The notes under the pieces were generated by a model that was given only the letters and a program-made list of their open reading frames with translations, was not told the DNA's origin and did no database searches. Both the position numbers and the translations under genes were made by a program. From NCBI RefSeq assembly GCF_900142895.1, contig NZ_LT670847.1:248001-312000 (forward strand): DNA of 64,000 bases, given 5' to 3'. This DNA comes from Vreelandella subglaciescola (GTDB taxonomy: Bacteria > Pseudomonadota > Gammaproteobacteria > Pseudomonadales > Halomonadaceae). Shown here piece by piece: positions 33,579-41,980 of this stretch; within the stretch, counting starts at the first letter, position 1; each line of letters begins with the position of its first letter.

Positions 33579-35222
33579 ATGTCACAACGTCCCGATCTTG
33601 ACCATCTCTCCCCCGACCAGCTCCGCGCACTCGCAGCGGCGCTGTTCGATCGCGTGGAGCATAAAGATCGGACGCTCGTTCACCGCGATGCGGTTATCGA
33701 AAAACTGACTCACGAAGTGGCCATTCTCAAGCGCCACCAGTATGCCCAACGCAGCGAACAACGGGACGCGGCTCAGGGCAGCCTGCTGGATGAGCTGGTC
33801 GACGGCGACCTTGCCGCCATCGAAGCTGAACTGGCACAGCTAACCGCCGATGACGCACCGGCCCCACCTAAAAAACAGCCCAGGCGGGCGCCACTGCCGC
33901 CCGAGCTGCCCCGCACCTTGATCCACCACGAGCCTGAGAACACCCAGTGCCGCTGCGGCTGCCAGCTCAAGCGTGTGGGGGAAGACATCAGTGAAAAGCT
34001 GGATTACGTCCCTGGCGAGTTCACGGTCGAGCGCCATATTCGGGGTAAATGGGCCTGTAAACAGTGCGACACCCTAATCCAGGCGCCGGCACCGGCCCAG
34101 GTCATCGACAAAGGCATTCCGACTGCCGGGTTGCTGGCTCAAGTGCTGGTCGCCAAATACTCGGATCATTTGCCGCTGTATCGTCAGGAACGTATCTTCG
34201 GTCGCGCCGGTCTTACCATCCCGCGTTCCACCCTGGCAGCGTGGGTAGGCAACGGCGGGGTCCAGTTGCAGCCGTTGGTGGATGCACTGAGAGACATCCT
34301 TCTGCAACGCAATGTCCTGCACGCCGACGAAACACCGGTCAGCATGCTGGCCCCGGGCAAGAAGAAAACCCATCGCGCCTACGTCTGGGCGTACTGCACG
34401 ACACCGTTTTCAGATCTCAACGCGGTGATTTACGCGTTCGCCCCCAGCCGCGCCGGTGCGCACGCTCGTACCTTCCTGGGCGACTGGCAAGGCAAGCTGG
34501 TCTGCGACGATTATTCAGGTTACAAGGCCGGCTTCGGTAACGGCATCACCGAAATCGGCTGCATGGCTCATGCCCGCCGCAAGTTCTACGACCTTCACCA
34601 GACCCATAAGAGCACCCTTGCGGCACAAGCGCTCGAATACATCGGTCAGCTGTACCAGATCGAGCGGGAAGCCAAAGACCTGCCCCCGGATAAACGGCAG
34701 TCCATCAGAGATAAAAAGGCCCGGCCCATTGCCGATGCGCTGCATCAATGGATGCTGGCTCAACGACAGAAAGTGCCGGATGGTTCCGGCACCGCCAGGG
34801 CGTTGGATTACAGTCTCAAACGCTGGAAAGCGCTGACGCGCTATCTCGATGATGGCGCGGTGCCTATCGATAATAACCGGGTGGAAAACCAGATACGCCC
34901 GTGGGCACTGGGGCGTTCCAACTGGCTGTTCGCGGGCTCACTGAGAAGTGGCCAGCGTGCGGCGGCGGTGATGACGCTAATCCAGTCCGCCAAGCTCAAT
35001 GGGCACGACCCGTATGCCTATCTAAAAGACGTGTTGACGAGGCTGCCGACGCAGAAGAACAACGCCATTGATGAGTTGCTACCGCACAACTGGAAACCGA
35101 CGGTCATTAGCTGTAGAGCCCCGGATGATAGATTAAGCCATAGGAGTTATCCTCTGTTGGCAGCGCGCGACCTCATTGCGCAATTTATCCAGGAGCAGCG
35201 AGATGGATATCAAACTGCATAA
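33579..35222 (+). CDS. tnpC: IS66 TnpC transposase, C-terminus altered by IS481 insertion
   Basis: The protein has the usual IS66 transposase layout: a coiled-coil N-terminus, a zinc-ribbon-like region (CRCGCQLKRVGEDISEKLDY, KWACKQCDTLIQAPAPAQVI), and the DDE domain with LHADETPVSMLAPGKKKTHR, LVCDDYSGYKAGFGNGITEI and PIDNNRVENQIRPWALGRSN. Up to the stretch LLPHNWKPTVIS it is normal. There IS481 is inserted (35112), replacing the original ending KA-stop by about 36 foreign residues read from IS481, to a stop at 35220-35222. The catalytic domain is intact, so activity may remain. Confidence 0.9.
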   Translation: MSQRPDLDHLSPDQLRALAAALFDRVEHKDRTLVHRDAVIEKLTHEVAILKRHQYAQRSEQRDAAQGSLLDELVDGDLAAIEAELAQLTADDAPAPPKKQPRRAPLPPELPRTLIHHEPENTQCRCGCQLKRVGEDISEKLDYVPGEFTVERHIRGKWACKQCDTLIQAPAPAQVIDKGIPTAGLLAQVLVAKYSDHLPLYRQERIFGRAGLTIPRSTLAAWVGNGGVQLQPLVDALRDILLQRNVLHADETPVSMLAPGKKKTHRAYVWAYCTTPFSDLNAVIYAFAPSRAGAHARTFLGDWQGKLVCDDYSGYKAGFGNGITEIGCMAHARRKFYDLHQTHKSTLAAQALEYIGQLYQIEREAKDLPPDKRQSIRDKKARPIADALHQWMLAQRQKVPDGSGTARALDYSLKRWKALTRYLDDGAVPIDNNRVENQIRPWALGRSNWLFAGSLRSGQRAAAVMTLIQSAKLNGHDPYAYLKDVLTRLPTQKNNAIDELLPHNWKPTVISCRAPDDRLSHRSYPLLAARDLIAQFIQEQRDGYQTA

Positions 35223-36184
35223 AACGGCCACTACAACACCACGCACCCGTCAGGAGATTCAGCAAGCGCCGACGGCAGTCAGCGATAGTGAATTGGCCCG
35301 GCGCTATCATGTGTCGTGTCCCACCATTGCCCGATGGCGCTATCGCACGACTCAGCATGACCGCTCGCACACGCGCCACCATCTGCTGACAACCCTATCG
35401 CCGGCACAAGAAGAGATCGTGGTGGCACTGCGCGAGTCCCTGCGCTTGAGCGTTGACGATTTGCTGACAGTGGCCAAGGAGTTTCTCCATCCCGACCTGT
35501 CGCGCTCTGCTCTTGAACGCCTGCTGAAACGCCGTGGTTTGCCTAGCCTTGCCACCTTGAACAAGCAGGAGAAGGCAGCTCAAAAACCGCCTTACAAGCC
35601 GTTCAAGGACTATGAGCCGGGCTACGTTCATGTTGACGTCAAATACCTTCCCAAGATGCCTGACGAAGACCAGAGGCGTTATCTCTTCGTGGCTATTGAC
35701 CGGGCAACCCGCTGGGTTTATCTGGAGGTGCGTCAACATCAGTCCGCCAACGATGCTGAGGTCTTTTTACATCACGTTCGCGAGCAAGCCCCGTTCAAAA
35801 TCAAAACGTTGCTGACAGACAATGGCAAGTGTTTCACTGACCGTTTTGCGGCAGGGGGAGAACGTCGACCTACTGGCAAACATCGGGTGGATCAGTTCTG
35901 TGAGCATCACGCGGTGGAGCACCGTCTGATACCCCCTTACCGGCCGCAAACTAACGGCATGGTAGAGCGCTTCAATGGCCGCATCAGTGATGTGTTGAAT
36001 ACGCACCGATTTGACTCTCGGGATGACCTAGAGACCACGCTCAAGCGCTATAACTGGTTGTATAATCACCATATCAATCAAAAAGCCTTGCACCACCGGA
36101 CGCCGATTGGTGCAATGAAGCAATGGCAGCAAGATCGCCCCGAATTATTCCGGAAACGCGTAATTAATCATGCGGGACCCGACA
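35112..36184 (+). mobile_element. IS481-family element nested in IS66, 6-bp target duplication
   Basis: The element begins TGTAGAGCCCCGGATG (35112) and ends with CATGCGGGACCCGACA (36184); the ends are TGT and ACA and pair at about 11 of 16 bases. ATTAGC flanks both sides (35106-35111 and 36185-36190), a direct 6-bp duplication. Removing the element and one ATTAGC restores the reading KPTVISKA-stop at the end of tnpC and the usual IS66 right end. It therefore inserted after the IS66 family member was assembled. Confidence 0.92.
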
Positions 36185-36189
36185 ATTAG
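35203..36189 (+). CDS. IS481-family transposase
   Basis: The 328-aa transposase has an N-terminal helix-turn-helix (DSELARRYHVSCPTIARWRY) and an integrase core: YVHVDVKYLPKMPDEDQRRY (first aspartate, about residue 144), KIKTLLTDNGKCFTDRFAAG (second, about 207) and PQTNGMVERFNGRISDVLNT (glutamate, about 255). The start at 35203 has an AGGAGCAG site. The stop TAG (36187-36189) lies outside the element, in the duplicated target ATTAGC, so the target supplies the stop codon. Related remnant at 25169-25336. Confidence 0.93.
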   Translation: MDIKLHKTATTTPRTRQEIQQAPTAVSDSELARRYHVSCPTIARWRYRTTQHDRSHTRHHLLTTLSPAQEEIVVALRESLRLSVDDLLTVAKEFLHPDLSRSALERLLKRRGLPSLATLNKQEKAAQKPPYKPFKDYEPGYVHVDVKYLPKMPDEDQRRYLFVAIDRATRWVYLEVRQHQSANDAEVFLHHVREQAPFKIKTLLTDNGKCFTDRFAAGGERRPTGKHRVDQFCEHHAVEHRLIPPYRPQTNGMVERFNGRISDVLNTHRFDSRDDLETTLKRYNWLYNHHINQKALHHRTPIGAMKQWQQDRPELFRKRVINHAGPDN

Positions 36190-36320
36190 CAAGGCGTGAT
36201 GGCCGGACGCTTACAAAAGAAGTATTCGATTTACCTTTTAAGAGAGTTACTGTTCTTTCAAGCCTACCTCTGTCAACGCTTGCCTATCAGTACTTATCGA
36301 CAAAAAAGCAGCTCCGCTAG

Positions 36321-37229
36321 GTTCTGTCCGAAAAGTCATGGCTGTTATGCTGTCCCTGTTGATTGAGCAGGAGACCGCTATGGCAGGCCGTTACGAACTT
36401 TCCGATCAGCGCTGGCAAGTGATCGAAGATATTGTTTCTCCGCCGCAGGCTATGGGACGCCCACGCCGGGATGATCGCCAGATGCTCAACGGCATTCTGT
36501 GGATTCTCTGCGCCGGGGCACAGTGGCGCGACCTGCCGGAGCGTTATGGTCCGTGGAAAACCGTCTATCAGCGCTTCCGACAGTGGCGTGACGACGGCAC
36601 GTTCGACCACATTCTGTCCCGCCTACATCTGCGTCTGCGTGAAGATGGCTATATGGACCTCAATACTTGGATGGTGGATTCGACGTCCATCAGAGCAACC
36701 CGGTCGGCCAGCGGTGCCGGCAAAAAGGGGGGTCAATAGAACCGCTGGATCATGCACTCGGCCGCAGTCGTGGCGGGTTGACCACGAAGATCCACCTGCT
36801 GTGTGACAGCCAGGGCGTTCCCATCACATTTTCTTTGTCTGCAGGCCAGCGCGCGGATTCGACCTACTTAACGGAGCTACTGGAGAAGGTTCGATTGCCG
36901 GGGCGTGCGGGTCGTCCTCGCAAGCGCAGCCGCTATCTTGTGGCGGACAAGGGCTACGACAGCGATGCATTACGACATTACTGCACACGTTACGGTATGC
37001 GCCCGATCATCCCCAGACGGCGCATGCATCGACGCCCGAGGCCAGGCCTGCCGCATCAGTTTGATAGACCCAAATACCGTCAGCGCAACGTGGTAGAGCG
37101 TCTGTTTGGCTGGCTCAAGGAAAAGCGTCGGCTGAATACTCGCTACGACAAGCTTGCCAGCAGTTACAGAGCGATGGTCACGCTGGCCTGCATCGAACGA
37201 TGTATGAGGGTCGACTTTTCAGACAGAAC
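36321..37229 (+). mobile_element. Complete IS5-family element (frameshift type), CTAG target
   Basis: Terminal repeats GTTCTGTCCGAAAAGTC (36321-36337) and GACTTTTCAGACAGAAC (37213-37229) pair at 16 of 17 bases. CTAG flanks both ends (36317-36320 and 37230-37233), as expected for CTAG-specific IS5 elements. It lies between the IS66 element and the duplicated tRNA-fMet end. The deleted copy at 19500-19809 derives from a close relative. Confidence 0.93.
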
Positions 37230-37233
37230 CTAG
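36380..37233 (+). CDS. IS5-family transposase made by programmed frameshift (orfA/orfB)
   Basis: The first frame, 36380-36739, codes for the N-terminal part (LSDQRWQVIEDIVSPPQAMG, then CAGAQWRDLPERYGPWKTVY and WMVDSTSIRATRSASGAGK) and ends in TAG. The second frame continues at -1 to 37233 and contains LTTKIHLLCDSQGVPITFSL, LVADKGYDSDALRHYCTRYG and RNVVERLFGWLKEKRRLNTR. The slip site is in CAAAAAGGGGGGT (36721-36733), where A-AAG-GGG fits the slippery heptamer rule. The full product is about 284 aa with DDE residues in both halves. The final stop TAG is part of the flanking CTAG target. Confidence 0.9.
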
Positions 37234-37251
37234 GCACACACGCAACAAAAA

Positions 37252-37280
37252 AGGCAGACCAGTAAGTAACTGATCTGCCT
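37252..37280 (-). terminator. tRNA-fMet terminator, copy 1
   Basis: AGGCAGACCAGT and ACTGATCTGCCT pair at 11 of 12 bases around AAGTA, with a run of As at 37247-37252 giving the minus-strand T-tract. Duplicate of the terminator at 37364-37392. Confidence 0.75.
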
Positions 37281-37363
37281 CTTTAAATAGTGGTAGCGGG
37301 GACCGCCGGTGTGAAACAAGAGCGAACCGATGACCTTCGGGCTAGGCACACACGCAACAAAAA

Positions 37364-37392
37364 AGGCAGACCAGTAAGTAACTGATCTGCCT
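37364..37392 (-). terminator. tRNA-fMet terminator, copy 2
   Basis: Same hairpin as copy 1, with As at 37359-37364 for the T-tract on the minus strand. It stands 11 bases after the CCA end of the tRNA-fMet remnant, the place expected for the tRNA terminator. Confidence 0.8.
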
Positions 37393-37402
37393 CTCGAAAT
37401 AG

Positions 37403-37447
37403 TGGTAGCGGGGACCGGATTTGAACCGATGACCTTCGGGTTATGAG
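37403..37447 (-). pseudogene. 3' half of tRNA-fMet (integration site remnant)
   Basis: The minus strand reads from the CAT anticodon through the variable region, the T arm (GGTTCAAATCC) and the acceptor end with CCA encoded. It matches E. coli tRNA-fMet at 42 of 45 bases. The 5' half (D arm and acceptor 5' strand) is absent; sequence beyond 37447 does not fit a tRNA. It is therefore an attachment-site copy, not a working gene; the intact gene should lie at the other end of the island. Confidence 0.85.
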
Positions 37448-37954
37448 GCTGATTGAAGTCGATTTTCTTATTTTTTCTTATGTGGCACAAAATGCCGTTA
37501 ATCCCCGCCATGATGCGGCTTGTAGCGGTTTTTGAAGAGAGAATAATGTCGTTTGGCGTCAATTGTGGCCTGACGAGCTTGTCACAAAATAAAAAGTGAA
37601 TTTTACGGCAAATTTTGACCTTGAGGCAGTGAAGCGTTGTGTCCATGAATATCCCACGTTGTTTTTCATCTCAGGCTAAGCATGTCAACCATCCTGCTGA
37701 CGTTTGTGTAGCTCTAATTCGAACGGTGTGGCAAGGAAGTCAGAACAGAGAATATCAGTCATTGCTTTGGCCAAGTCTTACCACCAGCAACCCCCGAACT
37801 GCTGGGTGCCATGATTTGCTATCTTCGCCAGCTCAGCTCAAGCCAAACCTTGGGCCGTTGTACTGCAAGATAAATGGCTATCACGCTACTCTTCCAAGCG
37901 TATGATCCAACCTGTGCTAATGTAGCCGGGCTCTATCATCGACAAGGATGCTAT
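37448..37954. other. 507-bp region at the island edge, no gene recognised
   Basis: This stretch between the tRNA-fMet remnant and the first nuclease gene is less GC-rich and shows several short frames without family resemblance. Integrase genes usually stand here in tRNA-linked islands; none is seen, so the island may have lost it or carry it at its other end. Confidence 0.5.
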
Positions 37955-39103
37955 ATGGACGATTCTCTATTGGTTAGCCTTCGACAGTATCGCCCCCGGG
38001 AGGGGCGTGACTCTCTTGAGGATTTCATCACTGAGGTTTTTGCCTGGCTGCTACGCAATGTGGAAGGAGTGGCTGCAAAGGTGCTTGAAACTACCGTCAT
38101 GCGCATGCGAGCGGACCGCAGAATCGATGTTCCAATGTGCGATGTGACTTGGGACACCCAAGTAGCCTATCCCGGAGCTCGCCTAGACATGCTGGCGCAA
38201 TGGGCGGGCGGGGCGATCCTGTTCGAGCACAAGGTGCATGCCGCACTGCATCAGGAGCAGGTTCTCCGCTACCAAGAACTTGCCCAGAACCACTTTGAGG
38301 GCCAAGAAGCTAGAGTCGTTGTGATCAGTACGACCTTTGATCAACATCGCTCCGAAGCCGATGGCTGCCTCTGTTGGCACCACATCTACACCGCACTGGA
38401 AGAGTATGTCGGCCAATGCGATAACGCGACCGAGCAGTTTCATATCGACAGCTTTTTGGCCCTATTGCGCCATGAGGGACTGCATCCCGCTGCTCCCATC
38501 GACCATCAGGCCATCCGCTATTATCCTATCGCTGGAAAGTTGCCAAACCAGATTTCGCAGGCTCTTTCTCCTCTAGCCGGCAGGCACTGGCCGCTTGAAG
38601 GTGGATACGAGAGTTCCATGAAGAATTATCGGTGGGGACGCCTTGGCTTTGAGCTAGTGCATGCGTCTGGCCCCGTCAAATGGATGCCTGGGATCTTTGT
38701 TGGCGTCATCCTGGATGGGACCGATCACTCGGTACAGCATCGCCATCCCGATCAGGTCATGCTGCAGATGATTTTGGATTTCTCGCACGCGCTGCATCAG
38801 ACCTACAGTTATCTGCCAAGTTACCTCTCTCTGGTGGAGTCCCTGAGAGAGGGAGCACCAAGCACACGTTGGTCGTTTTATCACCATAGAGAGGAAGATC
38901 GCTCCAATAATTATCATCCCATCTACCTGGAAACCCCGCTGTTGGACGTTTTGCGCGGTACTCAGACCATTGAGGACCAGCAGGAAGCCTTGTATGCGGC
39001 CATCTGCGAGGCACTTCAGCTTCTACAACATGATCGCTGTCTGTCGGCTCTCACTGAAGAATGCCGAGCGACCCTTGAAGCTGAGTTACTTCCCAGTGAC
39101 TGA
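37955..39103 (+). CDS. Putative PD-(D/E)XK nuclease-family protein
   Basis: The 382-aa protein has an N-terminal nuclease-like pattern: GARLDMLAQWAGGAILFEHK with D at about residue 78 and E-x-K at 91-93, preceded by LEDFITEVFAWLLRN and followed by the conserved-looking glutamine in LHQEQVLRYQELA. This fits the PD-(D/E)XK fold used by restriction and defence nucleases. The C-terminal two thirds are not recognised (RWGRLGFELVHASG, WSFYHHREEDRSNNYHP). An AAGGATG site precedes the ATG. It is the first gene in the island after the tRNA remnant. Proteins of this kind often sit in phage-defence loci, but no partner methylase is present. Confidence 0.7.
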   Translation: MDDSLLVSLRQYRPREGRDSLEDFITEVFAWLLRNVEGVAAKVLETTVMRMRADRRIDVPMCDVTWDTQVAYPGARLDMLAQWAGGAILFEHKVHAALHQEQVLRYQELAQNHFEGQEARVVVISTTFDQHRSEADGCLCWHHIYTALEEYVGQCDNATEQFHIDSFLALLRHEGLHPAAPIDHQAIRYYPIAGKLPNQISQALSPLAGRHWPLEGGYESSMKNYRWGRLGFELVHASGPVKWMPGIFVGVILDGTDHSVQHRHPDQVMLQMILDFSHALHQTYSYLPSYLSLVESLREGAPSTRWSFYHHREEDRSNNYHPIYLETPLLDVLRGTQTIEDQQEALYAAICEALQLLQHDRCLSALTEECRATLEAELLPSD

Positions 39104-39208
39104 GCTAATGCCATCTGGTTATGCTGAGATCGAGTGTAATGGTCAAGTATTTACGGCCACTGCCTATATGGTGAAGCTTATCGGGGTGTCCGCTTCAATT
39201 AGATCGCT

Positions 39209-40246
39209 TTAAGTATCGTCGTGGACAGCCGAGGCATCATCCGCATAGTGCGCCAGCACCCGCTCGGCGGTGGCTTTTAGCTCGTCGCGCCATGCACTGG
39301 GCGCCAGTACCTTGACGTTGGCGCCGAGCCCCATTAGCCACCAGAGTGTTTGTTGATCGTCGGGGACACGGGCAGTTAAGCGGTACCAGTCCGAGCCTGG
39401 AAGTGCTTCGATGGACTGCTCGTGGGAGAGCGGCGTTTCCTGCAAAAGCCAAGCGACTGACCGAGCGATATCCGCGCTCAAGGTAACGTCGTGCGCTCCT
39501 TGCCGGTAACCAAAAGCGCCGCCTTGAATGTATGTATCAATATTGAAGTCTTCTCTGGCGCGCCACGGCTGCTCGCTTAACGCTGCGTGCCTGACTCGAT
39601 GCAGCGCGAACTGACGAATATCGGCGTAGCTGTTCACCGTGGCCAGCAGGTAGGTCACGCTGTGCCGGCTGACCATCCCTTGGGGGTGTAGCGTCAACGG
39701 TTTCTCGGTTTCACTGCTGCGCGACAGATAGGTCACGTCGATGGCCTTTTGCTCCAGCAGCGCCTCAGTGACTACTTGCCAAGTATCTGCATTCAACTCG
39801 GCTGGAATCAGCGCCTTGCCGTTGGGAATCGCGCGCACCTTGCGTGCCCAGCGGCTCAGCCCGTTGGACGACAGCTCATCCAGCAGCCGACGGGCATCGG
39901 TAAAGTGCGGCGACAGCTGACCGATAACCACCGGTGGTAGCAGGCCCTTGAGGTACTCTTCGGCAAGTACCAGCGTGAGCGCACTGGGCACGTCCAGTGC
40001 AGGTAGGTTGCAATGAAAATCCCGATCAAAATACCAACGATAGGGCTTTTGGCTGTCGTCGCAGACCAGCGGAAAGTGCACGGAAAGGCGGTCGCGCAAA
40101 TCGCGCTGGAGCGAGCGAGAATCAATCTGAAAGCCACGCTCGGCCAGCTTTTCCTTCAGCACCGGCGTAGAAGCACGCCCCGGATAACGCGGAATCAGTT
40201 GCAGCAGCGTCAAATAACGAAACAGCGTATCGCGCAGATCAGACAT
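39209..40246 (-). CDS. WYL-domain transcriptional regulator
   Basis: The 345-aa protein has an N-terminal winged helix (MSDLRDTLFRYLTLLQLIPR, then TPVLKEKLAERGFQIDSRSL) and a WYL domain (about residues 140-215: KAIDVTYLSRSSETEKPLTL, LHPQGMVSRHSVTYLLATVN), followed by a WYL C-terminal region. WYL proteins bind nucleic acid or nucleotide ligands and commonly regulate defence operons. An AGGGG site precedes the start at 40246; a longer frame is not needed. It is the last gene of a three-gene run with the DUF2201-like and PcfJ-like genes and probably controls them. Confidence 0.88.
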   Translation of the reverse strand: MSDLRDTLFRYLTLLQLIPRYPGRASTPVLKEKLAERGFQIDSRSLQRDLRDRLSVHFPLVCDDSQKPYRWYFDRDFHCNLPALDVPSALTLVLAEEYLKGLLPPVVIGQLSPHFTDARRLLDELSSNGLSRWARKVRAIPNGKALIPAELNADTWQVVTEALLEQKAIDVTYLSRSSETEKPLTLHPQGMVSRHSVTYLLATVNSYADIRQFALHRVRHAALSEQPWRAREDFNIDTYIQGGAFGYRQGAHDVTLSADIARSVAWLLQETPLSHEQSIEALPGSDWYRLTARVPDDQQTLWWLMGLGANVKVLAPSAWRDELKATAERVLAHYADDASAVHDDT

Positions 40247-40359
40247 GGTGCCCCTTGTGATGATTGTTTGGGTGACTGGCTTGATGACCGTTGTGGAGAT
40301 AGTCATGGAGAAGCTGCTGAGAATGCCGTGGCAATAATCACATAAAGCTAATGCACAGT

Positions 40360-41040
40360 TTAGCGCGATACACAAAACGCGGCGACCATAGTGGGCAGTG
40401 CCGGTATCTCACGCGCGGCTAAATGCGCTCGGCGTCGCCACAGGGCAATAAGCGCAGGATCAGCCAAGGCGGAAGCCCCGTATAGCCAAAGGGCTGCCGG
40501 ATGAATATCCGGCGTGGATTCACTCTGTGGCGAAGGGTGGTCCGCCAGCCAGTGGTACACCTGCAAGGCACTGTGTCCGCAGCGTGCGGGAAATAGCACG
40601 GCGTTATCAGAAAGCGGCACATCAAGCGCCAGCAACAGGCTGTTGATTTCGTGGTCGCAGGCAAGGTGCCAGCGATGGGCATGTACGCCTAACGGTGCAT
40701 ACAGGTGGCCGGCAACACAGTGCCAGATCAGGTGTGCGTGCCAAAAGCGGCGCTCAGTATCGGTTAGCGTTGCGCTATACACGGGGCAAAAATACAGATA
40801 GCGGCCATCGGTACTGACGGTGGTAAACCCTGGTTGCTCAACCGGCTGTAACGTCAGGCAGTGGCTGAGCCAGCCCAATACTGGCAAAGCGTCTTCCCAA
40901 TGCTTGCGGTCCTGCTGCCATTTTTCCAGTTCTTGATCGGCTTGCGATGAAAGCGCAGCACTCAACGCAGGAGTAGGGTGAGATGAGCAACGGTTGAGAG
41001 ATGAGGTGTGGTCAGGAGCTACCGTGTTGAGCGTATTCAT
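40360..41040 (-). CDS. DUF2201-type putative metallopeptidase-like protein
   Basis: The 226-aa protein has the histidine pattern RRFWHAHLIWHCVAGHLYAP followed by HRWHLACDHEINSLLLALDV (about residues 100-145). This resembles the zinc-peptidase-like N-terminal domain found in DUF2201 proteins, where H-x3-H and a following D-x2-I-N-x-L-L stretch are typical. Those proteins usually carry a VWA domain and pair with a MoxR-type ATPase; here both are absent. The gene lies between the WYL regulator and the PcfJ-like gene. A 59-bp relic of a related gene occurs at 9281-9339. Assignment is by motif only. Confidence 0.6.
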   Translation of the reverse strand: MNTLNTVAPDHTSSLNRCSSHPTPALSAALSSQADQELEKWQQDRKHWEDALPVLGWLSHCLTLQPVEQPGFTTVSTDGRYLYFCPVYSATLTDTERRFWHAHLIWHCVAGHLYAPLGVHAHRWHLACDHEINSLLLALDVPLSDNAVLFPARCGHSALQVYHWLADHPSPQSESTPDIHPAALWLYGASALADPALIALWRRRAHLAAREIPALPTMVAAFCVSR

Positions 41041-41146
41041 TTGCTACCATCCGAAAAACCCAGTGAATGGCAACAGGCTAGGCGATGGGTGCGACAGGGC
41101 AGGACGCATGCCTGCCAATATGGTTAGATAGACAAAGCCAACAGTT

Positions 41147-41847
41147 TTATAAGGCTGATTTAAAAACAGTTTCATCCCTTGTTGCTTGCTCAAGCCATGC
41201 CTGAATCTTGCTCAACGCCGCCGTTGAGGGTCTGGCGTTAGCCGTGCCGCTGGCCTCGCTGAGCACCCATGAAGCGCCTTGGGGGCGTAGCGCTACGGTC
41301 ACGGATTCAGGGTCGTGCATGTGATAAAGCGCCACCTGACCCGCCGCCACGGTGCCGTGGTAGGCGCCGACGCAGTGCTGCATGTGGCGTCCTTCTTGTA
41401 GCAGCCCGTCCCAGCTGATGATCGGCTCAATGCAGGCGTTCCCCGGCAGCGGCGGTTCGGGATAGAAACCGTATCGCTGCAAAAGGTCTCGGGCGACCAT
41501 GCCTCAAGGGCACCGCGCTCCACCAGTAGCACCAGCAATAGCGGCGCGCTGACTGCCAGATCGCGCGCGGCAGCAAACCGGCTGCATACCTGAGCCAGCT
41601 CCACGCCCAGAAAAGGGGCCACGCGAATCACCGCGCGCACGCCTTCAGGCATTCCCGCCAGCAGGTGCTCACCTTGCACCTCTTTCAGCATCTCCCTGCC
41701 AATACCCGGTGGCGCCAAAAAATCGCCCCGCGCGAGCACGTCGCCTTCACTCATGCTATGCCAGCCAGTCCTGAAAACGAGCAAGCATGAGCAGGGCTCC
41801 TGTACGGGGTGATCGCCAAGCGCGGGGCGCGGCGTATTTTGGGTCAC
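41147..41847 (-). pseudogene. PcfJ-like gene with a frameshift
   Basis: The 5' frame (from 41847, or from ATG at 41754) codes for LAPPGIGREMLKEVQGEHLL and RFAAARDLAVSAPLLLVLLV. The 3' frame (from ATG 41500 to 41147) codes for the PcfJ signature QEGRHMQHCVGAYHGTVAAG, followed by LYHMHDPESVTVALRPQG. The two frames overlap and join best near 41490-41510 (VERGALEA then ARDLLQRYGFYPEPPLP), as expected for one gene broken by a single-base change. A programmed shift or two overlapping genes cannot be excluded. PcfJ-like proteins are known from conjugative plasmids; function is unclear. Confidence 0.65.
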
Positions 41848-41980
41848 AATATATTATATAAGGCCATGATATATAATAATTTTATTTTAATTAATGCGAT
41901 TTTTGTTGTCGTGTTTTTGCCTCTTTACAGTGGGCGTTATAGACTATGAGTCATGAGAGCTCGGCGTCTGGAGGTGTGAC

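Larger units (their letters stand above)
32733..36214 (+). mobile_element. IS66-family element with 8-bp target duplication, interrupted by IS481
   Basis: The ends are GTAAGCGTCTGG at 32733 and the complement of GTAAGCGTCCGG ending at 36214, the hallmark of IS66. The bases AAAAGAAG occur directly outside both ends (32725-32732 and 36215-36222), an exact 8-bp target duplication. It holds tnpA, tnpB, tnpC, and an IS481 element inserted at the end of tnpC. Joining the flanks gives the original upstream region of the DMSO/TMAO reductase operon. Confidence 0.95.
37230..37447. repeat. Tandem 112-bp repeat of the tRNA-fMet 3' end and its terminator
   Basis: A unit starting CTAGGCACACACGCAACA occurs at 37230 and again at 37342. 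Each contains a minus-strand terminator and then the 3' end of tRNA-fMet. The first copy is degenerate inside the tRNA part. The second has 45 tRNA bases and then unrelated sequence. This is the structure left by site-specific integration at a tRNA 3' end, possibly twice. The IS5 element inserted in the CTAG of the first copy. Confidence 0.8.

Noticed and set aside
37252..37341. Second tRNA-fMet gene in the outer repeat copy
   Set aside because: Only the acceptor end and scattered T-arm bases remain; the cloverleaf cannot form.
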